Numbered from the stretch's first letter, positions 33,795 through 42,643 are shown. The stretch: 64,000 nt of DNA from Streptomyces sp. NBC_00306 (GCF_036169555.1 NZ_CP108032.1:4278001-4342000); one strand, 5' to 3'. Numbers and translations are program-made. Notes: generated by a model not told the origin, from the letters alone.

Positions 33795-35156
33795 GTGACC
33801 GATTCGCAGAACCCGCAGCGCACACCGCGCACCGCCGCCGATTCCGACAGCCGCAGTCCCGAGTTCCGCCTCGCGATGGACGCGTTCACGGGGCTGCGCA
33901 CCGATCTCCTCGACGACGTGTTCGCCTACCGGCCGCTGCCGCCCCGGGCCGGCGGCGGCCTCGTCGGACGCCTGCTGCCGCGGCGGATACGGGACCGTGC
34001 GGGCTGGTTCCCGCACGCCGTGATCGTCGGTGCGGCGCTGTTCGTGCTGATGGTCGGATACCTGGTGGCCGACAGCAACGGCAGCCAGGCGTACTTCGTG
34101 ATCAGCGGGTTCGTGCCGGCCGTCGCGGTACTGCTGACCCTGGTGCGCCCGGTCGCCGCGTTCTGGCTCTCGCTGCTGTCGACCCCCGTGGTCACCGTGG
34201 TGGGCTCCTACGGCGACGGCTGGCCGTGGGGACCGAGCTCGTTCATCGCGCACCTCGTCGTGATGACGGTGGTCGCGGCCCGGACCCGGCCGCGCACCGC
34301 GGGCTGGATGTGGGCCGTGACGGCCGGCTACGCGCTGTTCGCCGAGATCTTCCTGGGCACGAGTGCGGGTACGGACACCCCGCAGATGCTCTTCTTCTCC
34401 GCCCTCGCCCTGCTGGTCGTGACCGTGCTGCACGTCCGCCGCGAGGCACGCGAGGAGGTCGCGGTCCAGCAGAGCGTCACCGCCGTCGAGCGGGACAAGC
34501 GCACGCTGCTGGAGGAGCGCACCACCATCGCCCGGGAGCTGCACGACGTCGTCGCCCACCACATGTCGGTCGTGGCGATCCAGGCGGAGGCCGCGCCGTA
34601 CCGGGTGGAGAACCCGCCGCCCGAGCTGGAGAAGGCGTTCGCGACCATCCGGGAGAACGCGGTGGCGGCGCTGACCGAGCTGCGCCGGATCCTCGGTGTC
34701 GTCCGGGCCGAGGACTACGAGGCGCCCGACGCCCCGCAGCCCGTCCTCGCCGATCTGGACAACCTGCTCGGCAACGTCCGCGAGGCGGGCCTGGAGGCGG
34801 ACAAGACGATCACGGGCGCGGTGCGGCCGCTGCCGCAGGGCGTCGAGCTGTCGGCGTACCGGATCATCCAGGAGGCGCTCAGCAACGCGCTGCGCCACGC
34901 GCCGGGCGCCTCGGCGAAGGTGGAGGTCTCCTACGTCCTCGGCGGGATCGGCCTGAGGATCGTGAACACCGCGCCGCAGGGCCTGGTCAAGCCCTCGCCG
35001 GGCGCCGGTCACGGGATCACGGGCATGCGCGAGCGTGTGACCATGCTGAGCGGCGAGATGACCGCCGAGCCCACCGAGGACGGCGGCTACGAGGTCACCG
35101 CGTTCATCCCCGTCGCGAGCCCCGTGCCCGCACAGGCCACCGAGGAGCAGTCATGA
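33795..35156 (+). CDS. Two-component sensor histidine kinase (HisKA_3/NarX type)
   Basis: The roughly 453-residue membrane kinase has a soluble start, four to five hydrophobic helices (about residues 75-215), then the dimerisation/phosphoacceptor helix with ARELHDVVAHHMSVVAIQAEAA (His near residue 250), and a HATPase domain with AYRIIQEALSNALRHAPG (N-box) and GAGHGITGMRERV (G-box). It lacks a large sensor loop, so it probably senses a membrane or envelope cue. The GTG at 33795 fits a leaderless start (TACCTT nearby). The stop overlaps the response regulator start (ATGA), so this is a coupled two-component pair. The stimulus is unknown. Confidence 0.92.
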   Translation: MTDSQNPQRTPRTAADSDSRSPEFRLAMDAFTGLRTDLLDDVFAYRPLPPRAGGGLVGRLLPRRIRDRAGWFPHAVIVGAALFVLMVGYLVADSNGSQAYFVISGFVPAVAVLLTLVRPVAAFWLSLLSTPVVTVVGSYGDGWPWGPSSFIAHLVVMTVVAARTRPRTAGWMWAVTAGYALFAEIFLGTSAGTDTPQMLFFSALALLVVTVLHVRREAREEVAVQQSVTAVERDKRTLLEERTTIARELHDVVAHHMSVVAIQAEAAPYRVENPPPELEKAFATIRENAVAALTELRRILGVVRAEDYEAPDAPQPVLADLDNLLGNVREAGLEADKTITGAVRPLPQGVELSAYRIIQEALSNALRHAPGASAKVEVSYVLGGIGLRIVNTAPQGLVKPSPGAGHGITGMRERVTMLSGEMTAEPTEDGGYEVTAFIPVASPVPAQATEEQS

Positions 35157-35812
35157 CCATCCGGGTCCTTGTCGTCGACGACCAGGTCATGGTCCGTGAA
35201 GGCTTCTCCGTCCTGCTGAACGCGATGCCCGACATCGAGGTGATCGGCGAGGCGGTCAACGGCCGCGAGGCGGTCTCCAAGGTCGCCGAGCTGGCGCCGG
35301 ACGTGGTCCTGATGGACATCCGTATGCCGGAGCTGAATGGCATCGAGGCCACCCGCGAGATCGTCGCCTCGCACGCGGAGTCGAAGGTGCTCGTGCTGAC
35401 CACCTTCGATCTGGACGAGTACGTCTACCAGGCGCTGCGGGCCGGGGCGTCGGGCTTTCTGCTCAAGGACGCCTCCGCGCGTCAACTGGCCGACGGGGTA
35501 CGGGTCGTGGCGGCCGGCGAGGCCCTGCTCGCGCCGACCGTGACGCGGCGGCTGATCACGGAGTTCTCCAAGATCAGCCAGACCCCGAAGCCGCCGGCCC
35601 TCTCCCAGGTCGGTGAGCTCACCGAGCGCGAGACCGAGGTGCTGGTGCTCATCGCGCAGGGGCTGTCGAACGCGGAGATCGCCTCCCATCTGGTGGTCGC
35701 CGAGTCCACGATCAAGACGCATGTGAGCCGCGTCCTGGTGAAGCTCGGGCTGCGGGACCGCACCCAGGCGGCGGTGTTCGCGTACGAGGCGAGGCTGGTC
35801 ACACCCTCGTAG
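35153..35812 (+). CDS. NarL/LuxR-family response regulator
   Basis: The 219-residue regulator has a receiver domain with acidic pocket VVDDQ (Asp9/Asp10), phosphoacceptor Asp55 in VVLMDIRMPELNG, and Lys105 in FLLKDA. A LuxR-type HTH covers about residues 153-210 (LTERETEVLVLIAQGLSNAEIA then STIKTHVSRVLVKLG). It is translated from an ATG overlapping the kinase stop and is surely the cognate partner of that kinase. Targets are unknown. Its 3' end has been tandemly repeated just downstream. Confidence 0.94.
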   Translation: MTIRVLVVDDQVMVREGFSVLLNAMPDIEVIGEAVNGREAVSKVAELAPDVVLMDIRMPELNGIEATREIVASHAESKVLVLTTFDLDEYVYQALRAGASGFLLKDASARQLADGVRVVAAGEALLAPTVTRRLITEFSKISQTPKPPALSQVGELTERETEVLVLIAQGLSNAEIASHLVVAESTIKTHVSRVLVKLGLRDRTQAAVFAYEARLVTPS

Positions 35813-35886
35813 CCGGGCCGGGAGGCTGGTCACCGCCTCGTGGCCGGGCGGCCGGGAGGCTGGTCACAGCCCTCGTGGCCGGGCTA
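35791..35886. repeat. Three tandem copies of about 31-34 bp at the response regulator 3' end
   Basis: Copies begin at 35791, 35822 and 35856 with GAGGCTGGTCAC and continue with CCTCGTNGCCGGG. The first copy is the coding end of the response regulator (EARLVTPS and stop); the others lie between it and the P450. Confidence 0.88.
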
Positions 35887-35896
35887 GCGTCCGGGG

Positions 35897-37114
35897 ATGG
35901 ACGCTGCCGTGGAAGCTGGTTTCGCCCCCGGGTCGCCGGACTTCGTCGCCGACCCGTACCCCGTCTTCGACCGGCTGCGGGACGCCGGGCGGGTGCACTG
36001 GTTCGAGCCGACCCGGCAGTGGCTGGTGCCGCATCACGCGGATGTGTCGGCGCTGCTGCGGGACCGGCGGCTGGGGCGTACGTATCTGCACCGCTTCACG
36101 CACGAGGAGTTCGGGCGGACGCCGCCCCCGGCGTCCCACGAGCCGTTCACCACCCTCAACGACAACGGCCTGCTCGACCTGGAGGCGCCGGACCACACAC
36201 GGATCCGCCGGCTGGTGACCAAGGCGTTCACCCCGCGGACCGTGGCCGCTCTGGAGCCCACGGTCCGGCGGCTGGCGGCGGGGCTGGTCGCGGATCTGAA
36301 GAAGGCGGGCGGCGGCGATCTGCTGGCCGATGTCGCCGAGCCGCTGCCGGTGGCGGTGATCGCGGAGATGCTGGGCATCCCGGAGTCGGACCGGGGGCAG
36401 CTGCGGCCCTGGTCGGCGGATATCTGCGGGATGTACGAGCTGAACCCCTCGCAGGAGACGGCGGCGCGGGCGGTACGGGCGTCGCGCGAGTTCTCCGCGT
36501 ATCTGCGGGAGCTGATCGCGCTGCGGCGGAAGGCGCCGGGGGAGGACCTGATCTCGGCGCTGATCGCCGCGCACGACGAGGGCGACCGGCTGAACGAGCA
36601 GGAGATGGTCTCCACCTGCGTGCTGCTGCTGAACGCCGGGCACGAGGCGACGGTCAACACCACGGCGGGCGGCTGGTGGACGCTGCTGCGCCACCCCGAG
36701 CAGCTGGCCGCCCTGCGCGCCGACCACGGACTGTTGTCCACAGCTGTGGAGGAGCTGATGCGGTACGACACCCCGCTCCAGCTCTTCGAGCGCTGGGTGC
36801 TCGACGACATCGAGATCGACGGCACGGTGATCCCGCGGGGCGCGGAGCTGGCCCTGCTCTTCGGCTCGGCCAACCGCGACCCGGCCCGCTTCACGGACCC
36901 CGGCACCCTCGATCTCGCCCGCGAGGACAATCCGCACGTCAGCTTCGGGGCGGGCATCCACTACTGCCTGGGCGCGCCGCTGGCCCGCATCGAGCTGATG
37001 GCGTCGTTCGGGGAACTGCTGCGGGAGGCGCCGTCCATGCGGCTGGCGGCGGAGCCGCAGTGGCAGGGCGGCTTCGTGATCAGAGGGCTGCGGGAGCTGC
37101 GGGTCGAGCTCTGA
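35897..37114 (+). CDS. Cytochrome P450 (soluble bacterial class)
   Basis: The 405-residue heme mono-oxygenase shows DLEAPDHTRIRRLVTKAFTP near residue 94 (C-helix region), the oxygen-activation motif AGHEAT at 247-252 in place of the commoner AG-x-(D/E)-T-T, E286-L-M-R289 (ExxR), and the heme loop FGAGIHYCLGAPLAR with the thiolate Cys357. It resembles CYP107-type Streptomyces P450s. No ferredoxin gene is adjacent, so electrons must come from elsewhere. The ATG at 35897 follows GGGG. The substrate is unknown. Confidence 0.92.
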   Translation: MDAAVEAGFAPGSPDFVADPYPVFDRLRDAGRVHWFEPTRQWLVPHHADVSALLRDRRLGRTYLHRFTHEEFGRTPPPASHEPFTTLNDNGLLDLEAPDHTRIRRLVTKAFTPRTVAALEPTVRRLAAGLVADLKKAGGGDLLADVAEPLPVAVIAEMLGIPESDRGQLRPWSADICGMYELNPSQETAARAVRASREFSAYLRELIALRRKAPGEDLISALIAAHDEGDRLNEQEMVSTCVLLLNAGHEATVNTTAGGWWTLLRHPEQLAALRADHGLLSTAVEELMRYDTPLQLFERWVLDDIEIDGTVIPRGAELALLFGSANRDPARFTDPGTLDLAREDNPHVSFGAGIHYCLGAPLARIELMASFGELLREAPSMRLAAEPQWQGGFVIRGLRELRVEL

Positions 37115-37242
37115 CGCCGAGCCGCGGTCGCGGTCGTGGGCGCCGGCCCGGCCCGCGCCCGCGCCCCCGGCCGGTTCCGACGCCATGCCCGGCACGCGCC
37201 CCCGGCCGGCTCTGACCCCATGCCCGCGCCCGCGTCACCCCG

Positions 37243-38859
37243 TCACGTCAGGATGTCGCGCCGCCGCAGTCCCGCCAGGCCCGCCGCCGTGAACACCACC
37301 GCGAGCGCCAGCAGCACCCCCATCGGTCCCCAGGCCATGTCGTTGCCCGGCAGCTTTGGCAGATGCTCGAACGGAGACACCTTCAGGGCCGCGTCCGGCA
37401 GATTCAGGGCCGCGCCCACCCAGCCGAGCGCCAGCGACAGGCCCGCGTAGGCCCAGGCCAGCCCCGCGGCTCGCGGGACGATCCCGTAGACGGCCACCGC
37501 CACCGCGCCCAGCAGCCACACCGCGGCCACCTGCACCAGGCTCGCGCCCAGTACCGGACCGAATCTCCCGCCGTGGCCCAGCGCGAGACCGAGGCCGCCG
37601 AGCAGCATGATCAGCGCGGCGCCGCCGAAAGCGACGAGGAGGTGGCCGGCAGCCCATCGCACCCGGCCGACCGCCGCCGCGAGGACCGGTTCCGCGCGCT
37701 GCGAGGTCTCCTCGCCGTGCAGCCGCAGCACCGACTGCACGATGTACAGCGCGGCGACCATGCCGAGCATCCCCACCATCGCGGCGAGGAAGGCGTCCGT
37801 GATGCCGGACTGCCCGCCCATCCGCTCCAGCATCTGTCGGGTCCGCTCGTTGTCGCCGACCAGATCGGCGGCCCCCTCCGCCATCCCGCCGAACATCAGT
37901 CCGGCGAGCAGGAATCCGGTGCCCCAGCCCGCGAGGCTGCCGCGCTGGAGGCGCCAGGCCAGGCCGGACGCGGTCGCGAGGCGGCCCTCGGCGGGCCCGG
38001 GCCGGGCCGCCATGAAGCTCATGCCGACGTCGCGCCGCCCGGCGAGCCCGTACGCGACGGCGCCCTGGAGCACGACGGCCGCGGCGAACAGGAGCAGCAC
38101 CCACCAGCGTTCGGCCGCGAAGGGCCGCAGGTTCTCCGCCCAGCCGATGGGCGAGAGCCAGGTCAGCACGTGCGAGCCGTCGTCGCTCGCCGCGTCGCCC
38201 GCGGCCCGCAGTGCGAAGGCCAGCCCGAGCGCCGCGGCCGTCAGGCCCTTGGCGAGGCGCGCGGTCTCGGTGAACTGCGCGATCATCGCGGCCATGGTGG
38301 CGAAGACCATGCCCAGGCCGCCGATGCCGATGCCGAGCGCGAGCGCCCCGGCCGCGCCTTCGGCGGCCAGCCCCGCCGTCACCAGCAGGGCGAGCGCGGT
38401 GTTGGCGACGAGGGCCACGAGCAGCGCCGAGGTGAGCGGCGCACGGCGGCCCACCATGGCGGCGGACAGCATCTCCTGGCGGCCGGTCTCCTCCTCCTCG
38501 CGGGTGTGCCTGACCACGACGAGCAGGCTCATGACCGCGGCGAAGGCGGCCATGAAGACGGTGTACCGCCAGGCCACGATCCCGCCGAGGGAGTCGTCGA
38601 ACACCGGTCCGTAGAGGGAGCGGAGGGAGCTGTTGGCGGCCATCGAGTCGACCACGCCGGCCCGTTGGGCGGGGGTCTCGTAGACCTTGCCGAGCGTGTT
38701 GCCCGCGCTCGCGGTCGTCCCGCCGATCGCCAGGACCCACAGCGGCACCATCACGCGGTCGCGGCGCAGACCGAGCCGCAGCAGCGTGCCCGTCCCCGCG
38801 AGGGGCCGCGATCCGCCCCCGCGCGCAGGAGCGAATCCGGCGTCGGCCACCGCGGTCAT
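37243..38859 (-). CDS. ABC exporter permease (TnrB3-like, putative polyketide/antibiotic exporter)
   Basis: The 538-residue integral membrane protein has about 12 hydrophobic helices arranged as two similar halves, and matches the large permeases described as exporters of polyketide antibiotics (COG3559, TnrB3-like). The segment RHTREEEETGRQEMLSAAMVGRRAPL near residue 100-125 and HGEETSQRAEPVLAAAVGR in the second half are equivalent cytoplasmic loops that contact the ATPase. The ATG at 38859 overlaps the ATPase stop (ATGA); the longer frame upstream only shadows the ATPase. Control is likely by the divergent GbsR/MarR regulator. Confidence 0.88.
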   Translation of the reverse strand: MTAVADAGFAPARGGGSRPLAGTGTLLRLGLRRDRVMVPLWVLAIGGTTASAGNTLGKVYETPAQRAGVVDSMAANSSLRSLYGPVFDDSLGGIVAWRYTVFMAAFAAVMSLLVVVRHTREEEETGRQEMLSAAMVGRRAPLTSALLVALVANTALALLVTAGLAAEGAAGALALGIGIGGLGMVFATMAAMIAQFTETARLAKGLTAAALGLAFALRAAGDAASDDGSHVLTWLSPIGWAENLRPFAAERWWVLLLFAAAVVLQGAVAYGLAGRRDVGMSFMAARPGPAEGRLATASGLAWRLQRGSLAGWGTGFLLAGLMFGGMAEGAADLVGDNERTRQMLERMGGQSGITDAFLAAMVGMLGMVAALYIVQSVLRLHGEETSQRAEPVLAAAVGRVRWAAGHLLVAFGGAALIMLLGGLGLALGHGGRFGPVLGASLVQVAAVWLLGAVAVAVYGIVPRAAGLAWAYAGLSLALGWVGAALNLPDAALKVSPFEHLPKLPGNDMAWGPMGVLLALAVVFTAAGLAGLRRRDILT

Positions 38860-39755
38860 CGCGACATCGCCTCCTCCGGCGTGTAGTGGCGGAGGAAGAG
38901 CTCTTCCAGGGTGGGCGGGGTACTGGTCAGCGACCGCACACCGGACCCGCTCAGCGAGCGCAGCACGGCGTCGAGCCGGTCGGTGTCCACCTGGAGCTTC
39001 ACGCGCGTCCCCTGGATGTCCAGGTCGTGCACGCCGGGGAGCTGGGCGAGTCCGTTCGGCGGCCCGGCGAGTTCGGCGGTGACGCTCGTCCGCGTGAGGT
39101 GGCGCAGTTCGGCGAGCGATCCGGTCTCCACGGTGCGGCCCCTGCGGATGATGCTGACCCGGTCGCAGAGGCTCTCCACCTCGCTGAGGATGTGCGAGGA
39201 GAGCAGGACGGTACGGCCGCGGCGGCGCTCCTCCTCGACACAGCTCTGGAAGACCTCCTCCATCAGCGGGTCGAGTCCGGAGGTGGGCTCGTCGAGGATC
39301 AGCAGGTCCACGTCGGAGGCGAACGCGGCAACCAGGGCGACCTTCTGGCGGTTCCCCTTGGAGTAGGTGCGCCCCTTCTTGGTGGGGTCGAGTTCGAACC
39401 GTTCGAGCAGGTCGGCCCGGCGTGCCCGGTCGAGGCCCCCGCGCAGCCGGCCGTAGAGGTCGATGACCTCGCCGCCCGAGAGGTTGCGCCACAGGGTGAC
39501 GTCTCCGGGCACATAGGCGATACGGCGGTGCAGTTCGACCGCGTCGTGCCAGGGGTCCCTGCCGAGGAGCTGGGCGGCGCCGGAGTCGGCCCGCAGCAGT
39601 CCCAGCAGGACCCGGATGGTGGTGGACTTGCCCGCGCCGTTGGGGCCGAGGAAGCCGTGGACCTCACCGGTCTCGACCGCGAGGTCGAGGCCGTCCAGTG
39701 CGTGTGTCCGCCCGAACGACTTGTGGAGTCCGGAGACGGTGATGGCCTTCGTCAT
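38856..39755 (-). CDS. ABC exporter ATP-binding subunit
   Basis: The 299-residue ATPase shows Walker A GPNGAGKSTT near residue 37-46, the Q-loop region YVPGDVTLW, a signature modified to YSKGNRQKVAL near 128-138 (instead of LSGGQ, as in many DrrA-type ATPases), Walker B LLILDEPTSGLDP, and the switch histidine in LLSSHILSEV. The C-terminal 80 residues form the DrrA-type extension. It pairs with the overlapping permease gene. The ATG at 39755 is 93 bases from the divergent regulator start, with a palindromic operator between. Confidence 0.93.
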   Translation of the reverse strand: MTKAITVSGLHKSFGRTHALDGLDLAVETGEVHGFLGPNGAGKSTTIRVLLGLLRADSGAAQLLGRDPWHDAVELHRRIAYVPGDVTLWRNLSGGEVIDLYGRLRGGLDRARRADLLERFELDPTKKGRTYSKGNRQKVALVAAFASDVDLLILDEPTSGLDPLMEEVFQSCVEEERRRGRTVLLSSHILSEVESLCDRVSIIRRGRTVETGSLAELRHLTRTSVTAELAGPPNGLAQLPGVHDLDIQGTRVKLQVDTDRLDAVLRSLSGSGVRSLTSTPPTLEELFLRHYTPEEAMSR

Positions 39756-39775
39756 GCTTCGGAACGTACGCTGTT

Positions 39776-39791
39776 TTCACAAATTTGTGAA
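39776..39791. promoter_or_regulatory. 16-bp perfect palindrome between ABC exporter and GbsR/MarR regulator
   Basis: TTCACAAATTTGTGAA is a perfect palindrome, strikingly AT-rich for this genome. It lies 21 bases upstream of the ATPase start and 58 bases upstream of the divergent regulator start. This is the expected position of the regulator's operator, serving both promoters. Confidence 0.8.
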
Positions 39792-39848
39792 GTTAAGGAA
39801 GCGTATAAACTCGGGTGGCCAGGCCGGACGAGGGGAGACGATGGGGTC

Positions 39849-40355
39849 ATGAGCGGCGACGACAGCGCGAACGGGCGGGCCGGTGACGAGGCGGTCTCGC
39901 GCTTCGTGGAGCGTTTCGCGGCCGAACTGACCGAGGCCGGCATGCAGCGGATGGCCGCGCGGGTCTTCGTCGCGCTGCTCTCCTCGGAGAAGGGCAGCAT
40001 GACCTCCGCCGAGCTGGGCGAGCAGCTGCGGATCAGCCCGGCGGCCGTGTCGGGGGCCGTGCGCTACCTCAGCCAGGTCGACATGGTCAGCCGCGAGCGG
40101 GACCCGGGCTCACGCCGCGACCGCTATGTCCTGCACAACGAGCTCTGGTACGAGACCTTCACCCGGCGCGACCAGCTGCTGACCCGGTGGGAGAAGGCGC
40201 TGCGCGACGGCGCGGCGACGCTGGGACCGGACACCGCGGCGGGGGCGCGGGTCACGCAGACCGCCGAGTTCTTCGGCTTCCTCCAGCATGAGCTGGAGGG
40301 GATGATGGACCGCTGGCGCGTCTACCGCGAGGAGCACGGCATCCCGGCGCCCTGA
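39849..40355 (+). CDS. GbsR/MarR-family winged-helix regulator of the ABC exporter
   Basis: The 168-residue protein has a MarR-type winged helix: RMAARVFVALLSSEKGSMTSAELGEQLRISPAAVSGAVRYL near residues 34-75, and the wing RDPGSRRDRYVL near 85-96. The C-terminal helix, with TAEFFGFLQHELEGMMDRW, is for dimerisation. Such proteins repress adjacent exporter genes and release DNA when a compound binds. It is divergent from the ABC exporter, with the 16-bp palindrome between. The start is ATG 39849; the sequence upstream reads only as a shadow of the ATPase. Confidence 0.9.
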   Translation: MSGDDSANGRAGDEAVSRFVERFAAELTEAGMQRMAARVFVALLSSEKGSMTSAELGEQLRISPAAVSGAVRYLSQVDMVSRERDPGSRRDRYVLHNELWYETFTRRDQLLTRWEKALRDGAATLGPDTAAGARVTQTAEFFGFLQHELEGMMDRWRVYREEHGIPAP

Positions 40356-40416
40356 CAGTCGCTCGCGGCAACCTCGCGCACCCGGCCCGGCCACGGAGAC
40401 CTCAGTGGCGCCGCCG

Positions 40417-41640
40417 TCAGGAACCCTCACCCGCGAACGCGCCGCCCGCGCCGAAGGCCAGCGCCGCGAACCGTTCGCCCATGCGGCGGTGGGTGGCGGC
40501 GTCCGGGTGGAGGTCGTCCGGCAGCGGCAGTTCGGCGGAGTCGTCCTCGCCGTAGAGCTCGCGCCCGTCGAGATGGTGCAGATTCGGGTCGTCGACCGCC
40601 CGCTGCTTCACGATGCGGGCCAGCTCCTCCCGGATGACGCCCAGCGTCAGCTTTCCCGCGGCCCGTTCGTCGGGGTCGCCCGCGGCCCGGAACCGGAGCT
40701 GCCCTTCGCCGACGCCGCTGAAGTCCGGGATGCTCGGGCCGGGGGTGTCCTCGTGGATCGGGCACAGGACCGGCGAGACGACCAGCAGCGGAGTGGTGGG
40801 GTGGCCCTCGCGGATCGTGTCGAGGAAGCCGTGCACCGCGGGACCGAAGGCGCGCAGCCGCATCAGGTCGGTGTTGACGAGATTGATGCCGATCTTGACG
40901 CTGATCAGGTCGGCGGGGGTGTCCCGCAGCGCGCGGGCCGTGAAGGGGTCGAGCAGGGCGCTGCCGCTGAAGCCCAGGTTCGTCAGCTCCACACCGCCGA
41001 GGGAGCTCGCGAGCGCGGGCCAGGTGGTGGTGGGGCTGGCGGCGTTCGACCCGTGACTGATCGAACTGCCGTGGTGCAGCCATGTCCTGCGGCCCGTGTC
41101 CGGCACGGCCTCGACGGGCGCGTCGGTGCGCAGGGCGACCAGTTCGGTGATCTCGTTGTGCGGCAGCCAGATCTCGACGACCTTGTCGCGGCCCGGGAGT
41201 CCGGAGAACCGCACGGTGCCGACCGGGCCGGGCAGCGTCTCCGCGGACCCGGTGGTCATGTCGATCATCAGGACGTTGCCGCCGGGCACACTGGCCTGCC
41301 GGGTCAGCGCGCCGTCGACGAGCAGGTCGTACACGCCATCGGGCCGGGGCGGGGCGCCTTTGTACGCGTTCTTGGTGCGCAGCGTGTCGAGCTCGACGAC
41401 GCCGGCCCGGGTGCGGAACACCAGCCGTACGCCCGAGGGCTGGGCCTCCGCCATGGCCAGCTGACCGTCGGTGTTCTGGGCGCGGGCCCGGGCGGGCAGC
41501 CGGTGCGGCAGCCACCCCTGCTCCGTGCGCTCCAGCTCCAGCGCGCCGCGCAGGAGGTCGGCCGTGACGGGGGTGGTGGTCCAGTCCGTCGCCGGGTCCG
41601 CCGTGGGGGTGTGGGGGGTGTCGTCGCGCCGGTCGTTCAT
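40417..41640 (-). CDS. SGNH/GDSL-family hydrolase with N-terminal beta domain
   Basis: The 407-residue protein has an N-terminal beta-rich domain (about residues 25-185) and a C-terminal SGNH hydrolase domain. The serine block appears as WLHHGSSISHGSNA near residue 185-198, LTNLGFSGSALLDP gives the block II glycine region, IGINLVNTD resembles block III G-x-N, and DDLHPDAATHRRMGER gives the Asp-x-x-His pair of block V. These enzymes are esterases or carbohydrate deacetylases. There is no signal peptide, so it is cytosolic. The ATG at 41640 or 41649 is possible; the open frame upstream to 42345 lies over the lipid kinase and is a shadow. Confidence 0.85.
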   Translation of the reverse strand: MNDRRDDTPHTPTADPATDWTTTPVTADLLRGALELERTEQGWLPHRLPARARAQNTDGQLAMAEAQPSGVRLVFRTRAGVVELDTLRTKNAYKGAPPRPDGVYDLLVDGALTRQASVPGGNVLMIDMTTGSAETLPGPVGTVRFSGLPGRDKVVEIWLPHNEITELVALRTDAPVEAVPDTGRRTWLHHGSSISHGSNAASPTTTWPALASSLGGVELTNLGFSGSALLDPFTARALRDTPADLISVKIGINLVNTDLMRLRAFGPAVHGFLDTIREGHPTTPLLVVSPVLCPIHEDTPGPSIPDFSGVGEGQLRFRAAGDPDERAAGKLTLGVIREELARIVKQRAVDDPNLHHLDGRELYGEDDSAELPLPDDLHPDAATHRRMGERFAALAFGAGGAFAGEGS

Positions 41641-41765
41641 GGACTGCATTCTGCTGGCCGGATACGTGGTGTGCCCAATGATTATCCGCCCCTCGGCCCC
41701 TCGGCCCCTCGGCCCAGCAGGCCGGCGCCGGCGCCGACGGGCGGCCGTGCTCGGACGGCGAGGCC

Positions 41766-42581
41766 TCAGCCCCCCGACGCCGTCGCCGCCGACGGCAGTG
41801 TCAGTCCCCACGCCCCCGGCCGCAGCGTCCAGGTCCGCGTCCGCACCGGGCCCGTGATCAGCGTGTCCGCCCGGTACCGGAAGTCCGGGCCCGAGACCGT
41901 CACCGTCAGCGCCTTCGCGACCAGCGGGTCCCCGGAGGCCGATGCGCGGACCGTGACCTCCGCCCGCCCGCCGCCCGTGCGGACCGTCACCGCCTCCACC
42001 AGGCGGTCCAGGTCCGACAGCAGGACGCCGTCCGCCTCCACCCGCAGCCGGTGGGTGCGGACCACCGCCGGGGGCGCGGGTCTGACCAGGGTGCGCACCA
42101 GCGAGCGGCAGGTGTTCCACACCGAGGTGCCGTTCGCCCCCGACCCGGGTCCCGCGACGGCCGGGATGGACAGATCCCCGAGCACCACGCCGTCGCTCTC
42201 GTCCACCAGCAGATCCAGCCGCCGTACGACCCCGTCCAGCACCGCCCGGGCCGCCGCCACCGCAGTGCGGGGCACGCCCAGCGAATGCGCGAGATCCACC
42301 GCCGGGCCGACCGGCACCATCGACAGGGCGCCGTCGCCGAGCCACCGGTCCCGGTGCAGCAGCGACACCGCACGCAGCAGCGTCCGGTCGTCACCGATCA
42401 CCACGGGGCGCCGCGAGCCCCTGCGGGCCAGCGCCCGCGCGAATTCCTCGGGTCCCTCCGGAAGGCAGATTTTCGCCTCAGAGCCACCGCACAGCACATC
42501 TTTCGCGATCCGCACGGACTCGCCGTCACTTCGGCGGGCGACCGGGTCGATGACCACCAGCAGCTGGTCGTGAGCCGACAC
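41766..42581 (-). CDS. Diacylglycerol-kinase-like lipid kinase, degenerate
   Basis: The 271-residue protein has the length and layout of the diacylglycerol/sphingosine kinase family. However, the usual nucleotide motif G-G-D-G-T near residue 70 reads V-I-G-D-D-R-T here. VPVGPAVDLAHSLGVP near 95 keeps the general shape of the family's P-x-G-T-x-N-D-x-A-R motif, but without T-x-N-D. A C-terminal beta domain follows (LRVEADGVLLSDLD, LTVTVSGPDFRYRAD). It may bind lipids or nucleotides without being an active kinase. The GTG at 42581 follows GAGGAAGG. It diverges from purA. Confidence 0.7.
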   Translation of the reverse strand: MSAHDQLLVVIDPVARRSDGESVRIAKDVLCGGSEAKICLPEGPEEFARALARRGSRRPVVIGDDRTLLRAVSLLHRDRWLGDGALSMVPVGPAVDLAHSLGVPRTAVAAARAVLDGVVRRLDLLVDESDGVVLGDLSIPAVAGPGSGANGTSVWNTCRSLVRTLVRPAPPAVVRTHRLRVEADGVLLSDLDRLVEAVTVRTGGGRAEVTVRASASGDPLVAKALTVTVSGPDFRYRADTLITGPVRTRTWTLRPGAWGLTLPSAATASGG

Positions 42582-42615
42582 CTCGGTCCTTCCTCGGGTA
42601 GCATCTTTGTGCAAG

Positions 42616-42643
42616 AGCCCCTTGCGCTATTGCGCCAGGGGCT
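42616..42643. other. Hairpin in the divergent lipid kinase/purA interval
   Basis: Twelve-base arms AGCCCCTTGCGC and GCGCCAGGGGCT (one mismatch) flank a TATT loop. It lies upstream of both divergent genes, so it is not an ordinary terminator; it may be a leader hairpin, an attenuator of the lipid kinase transcript, or the end of a small RNA. Confidence 0.55.
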
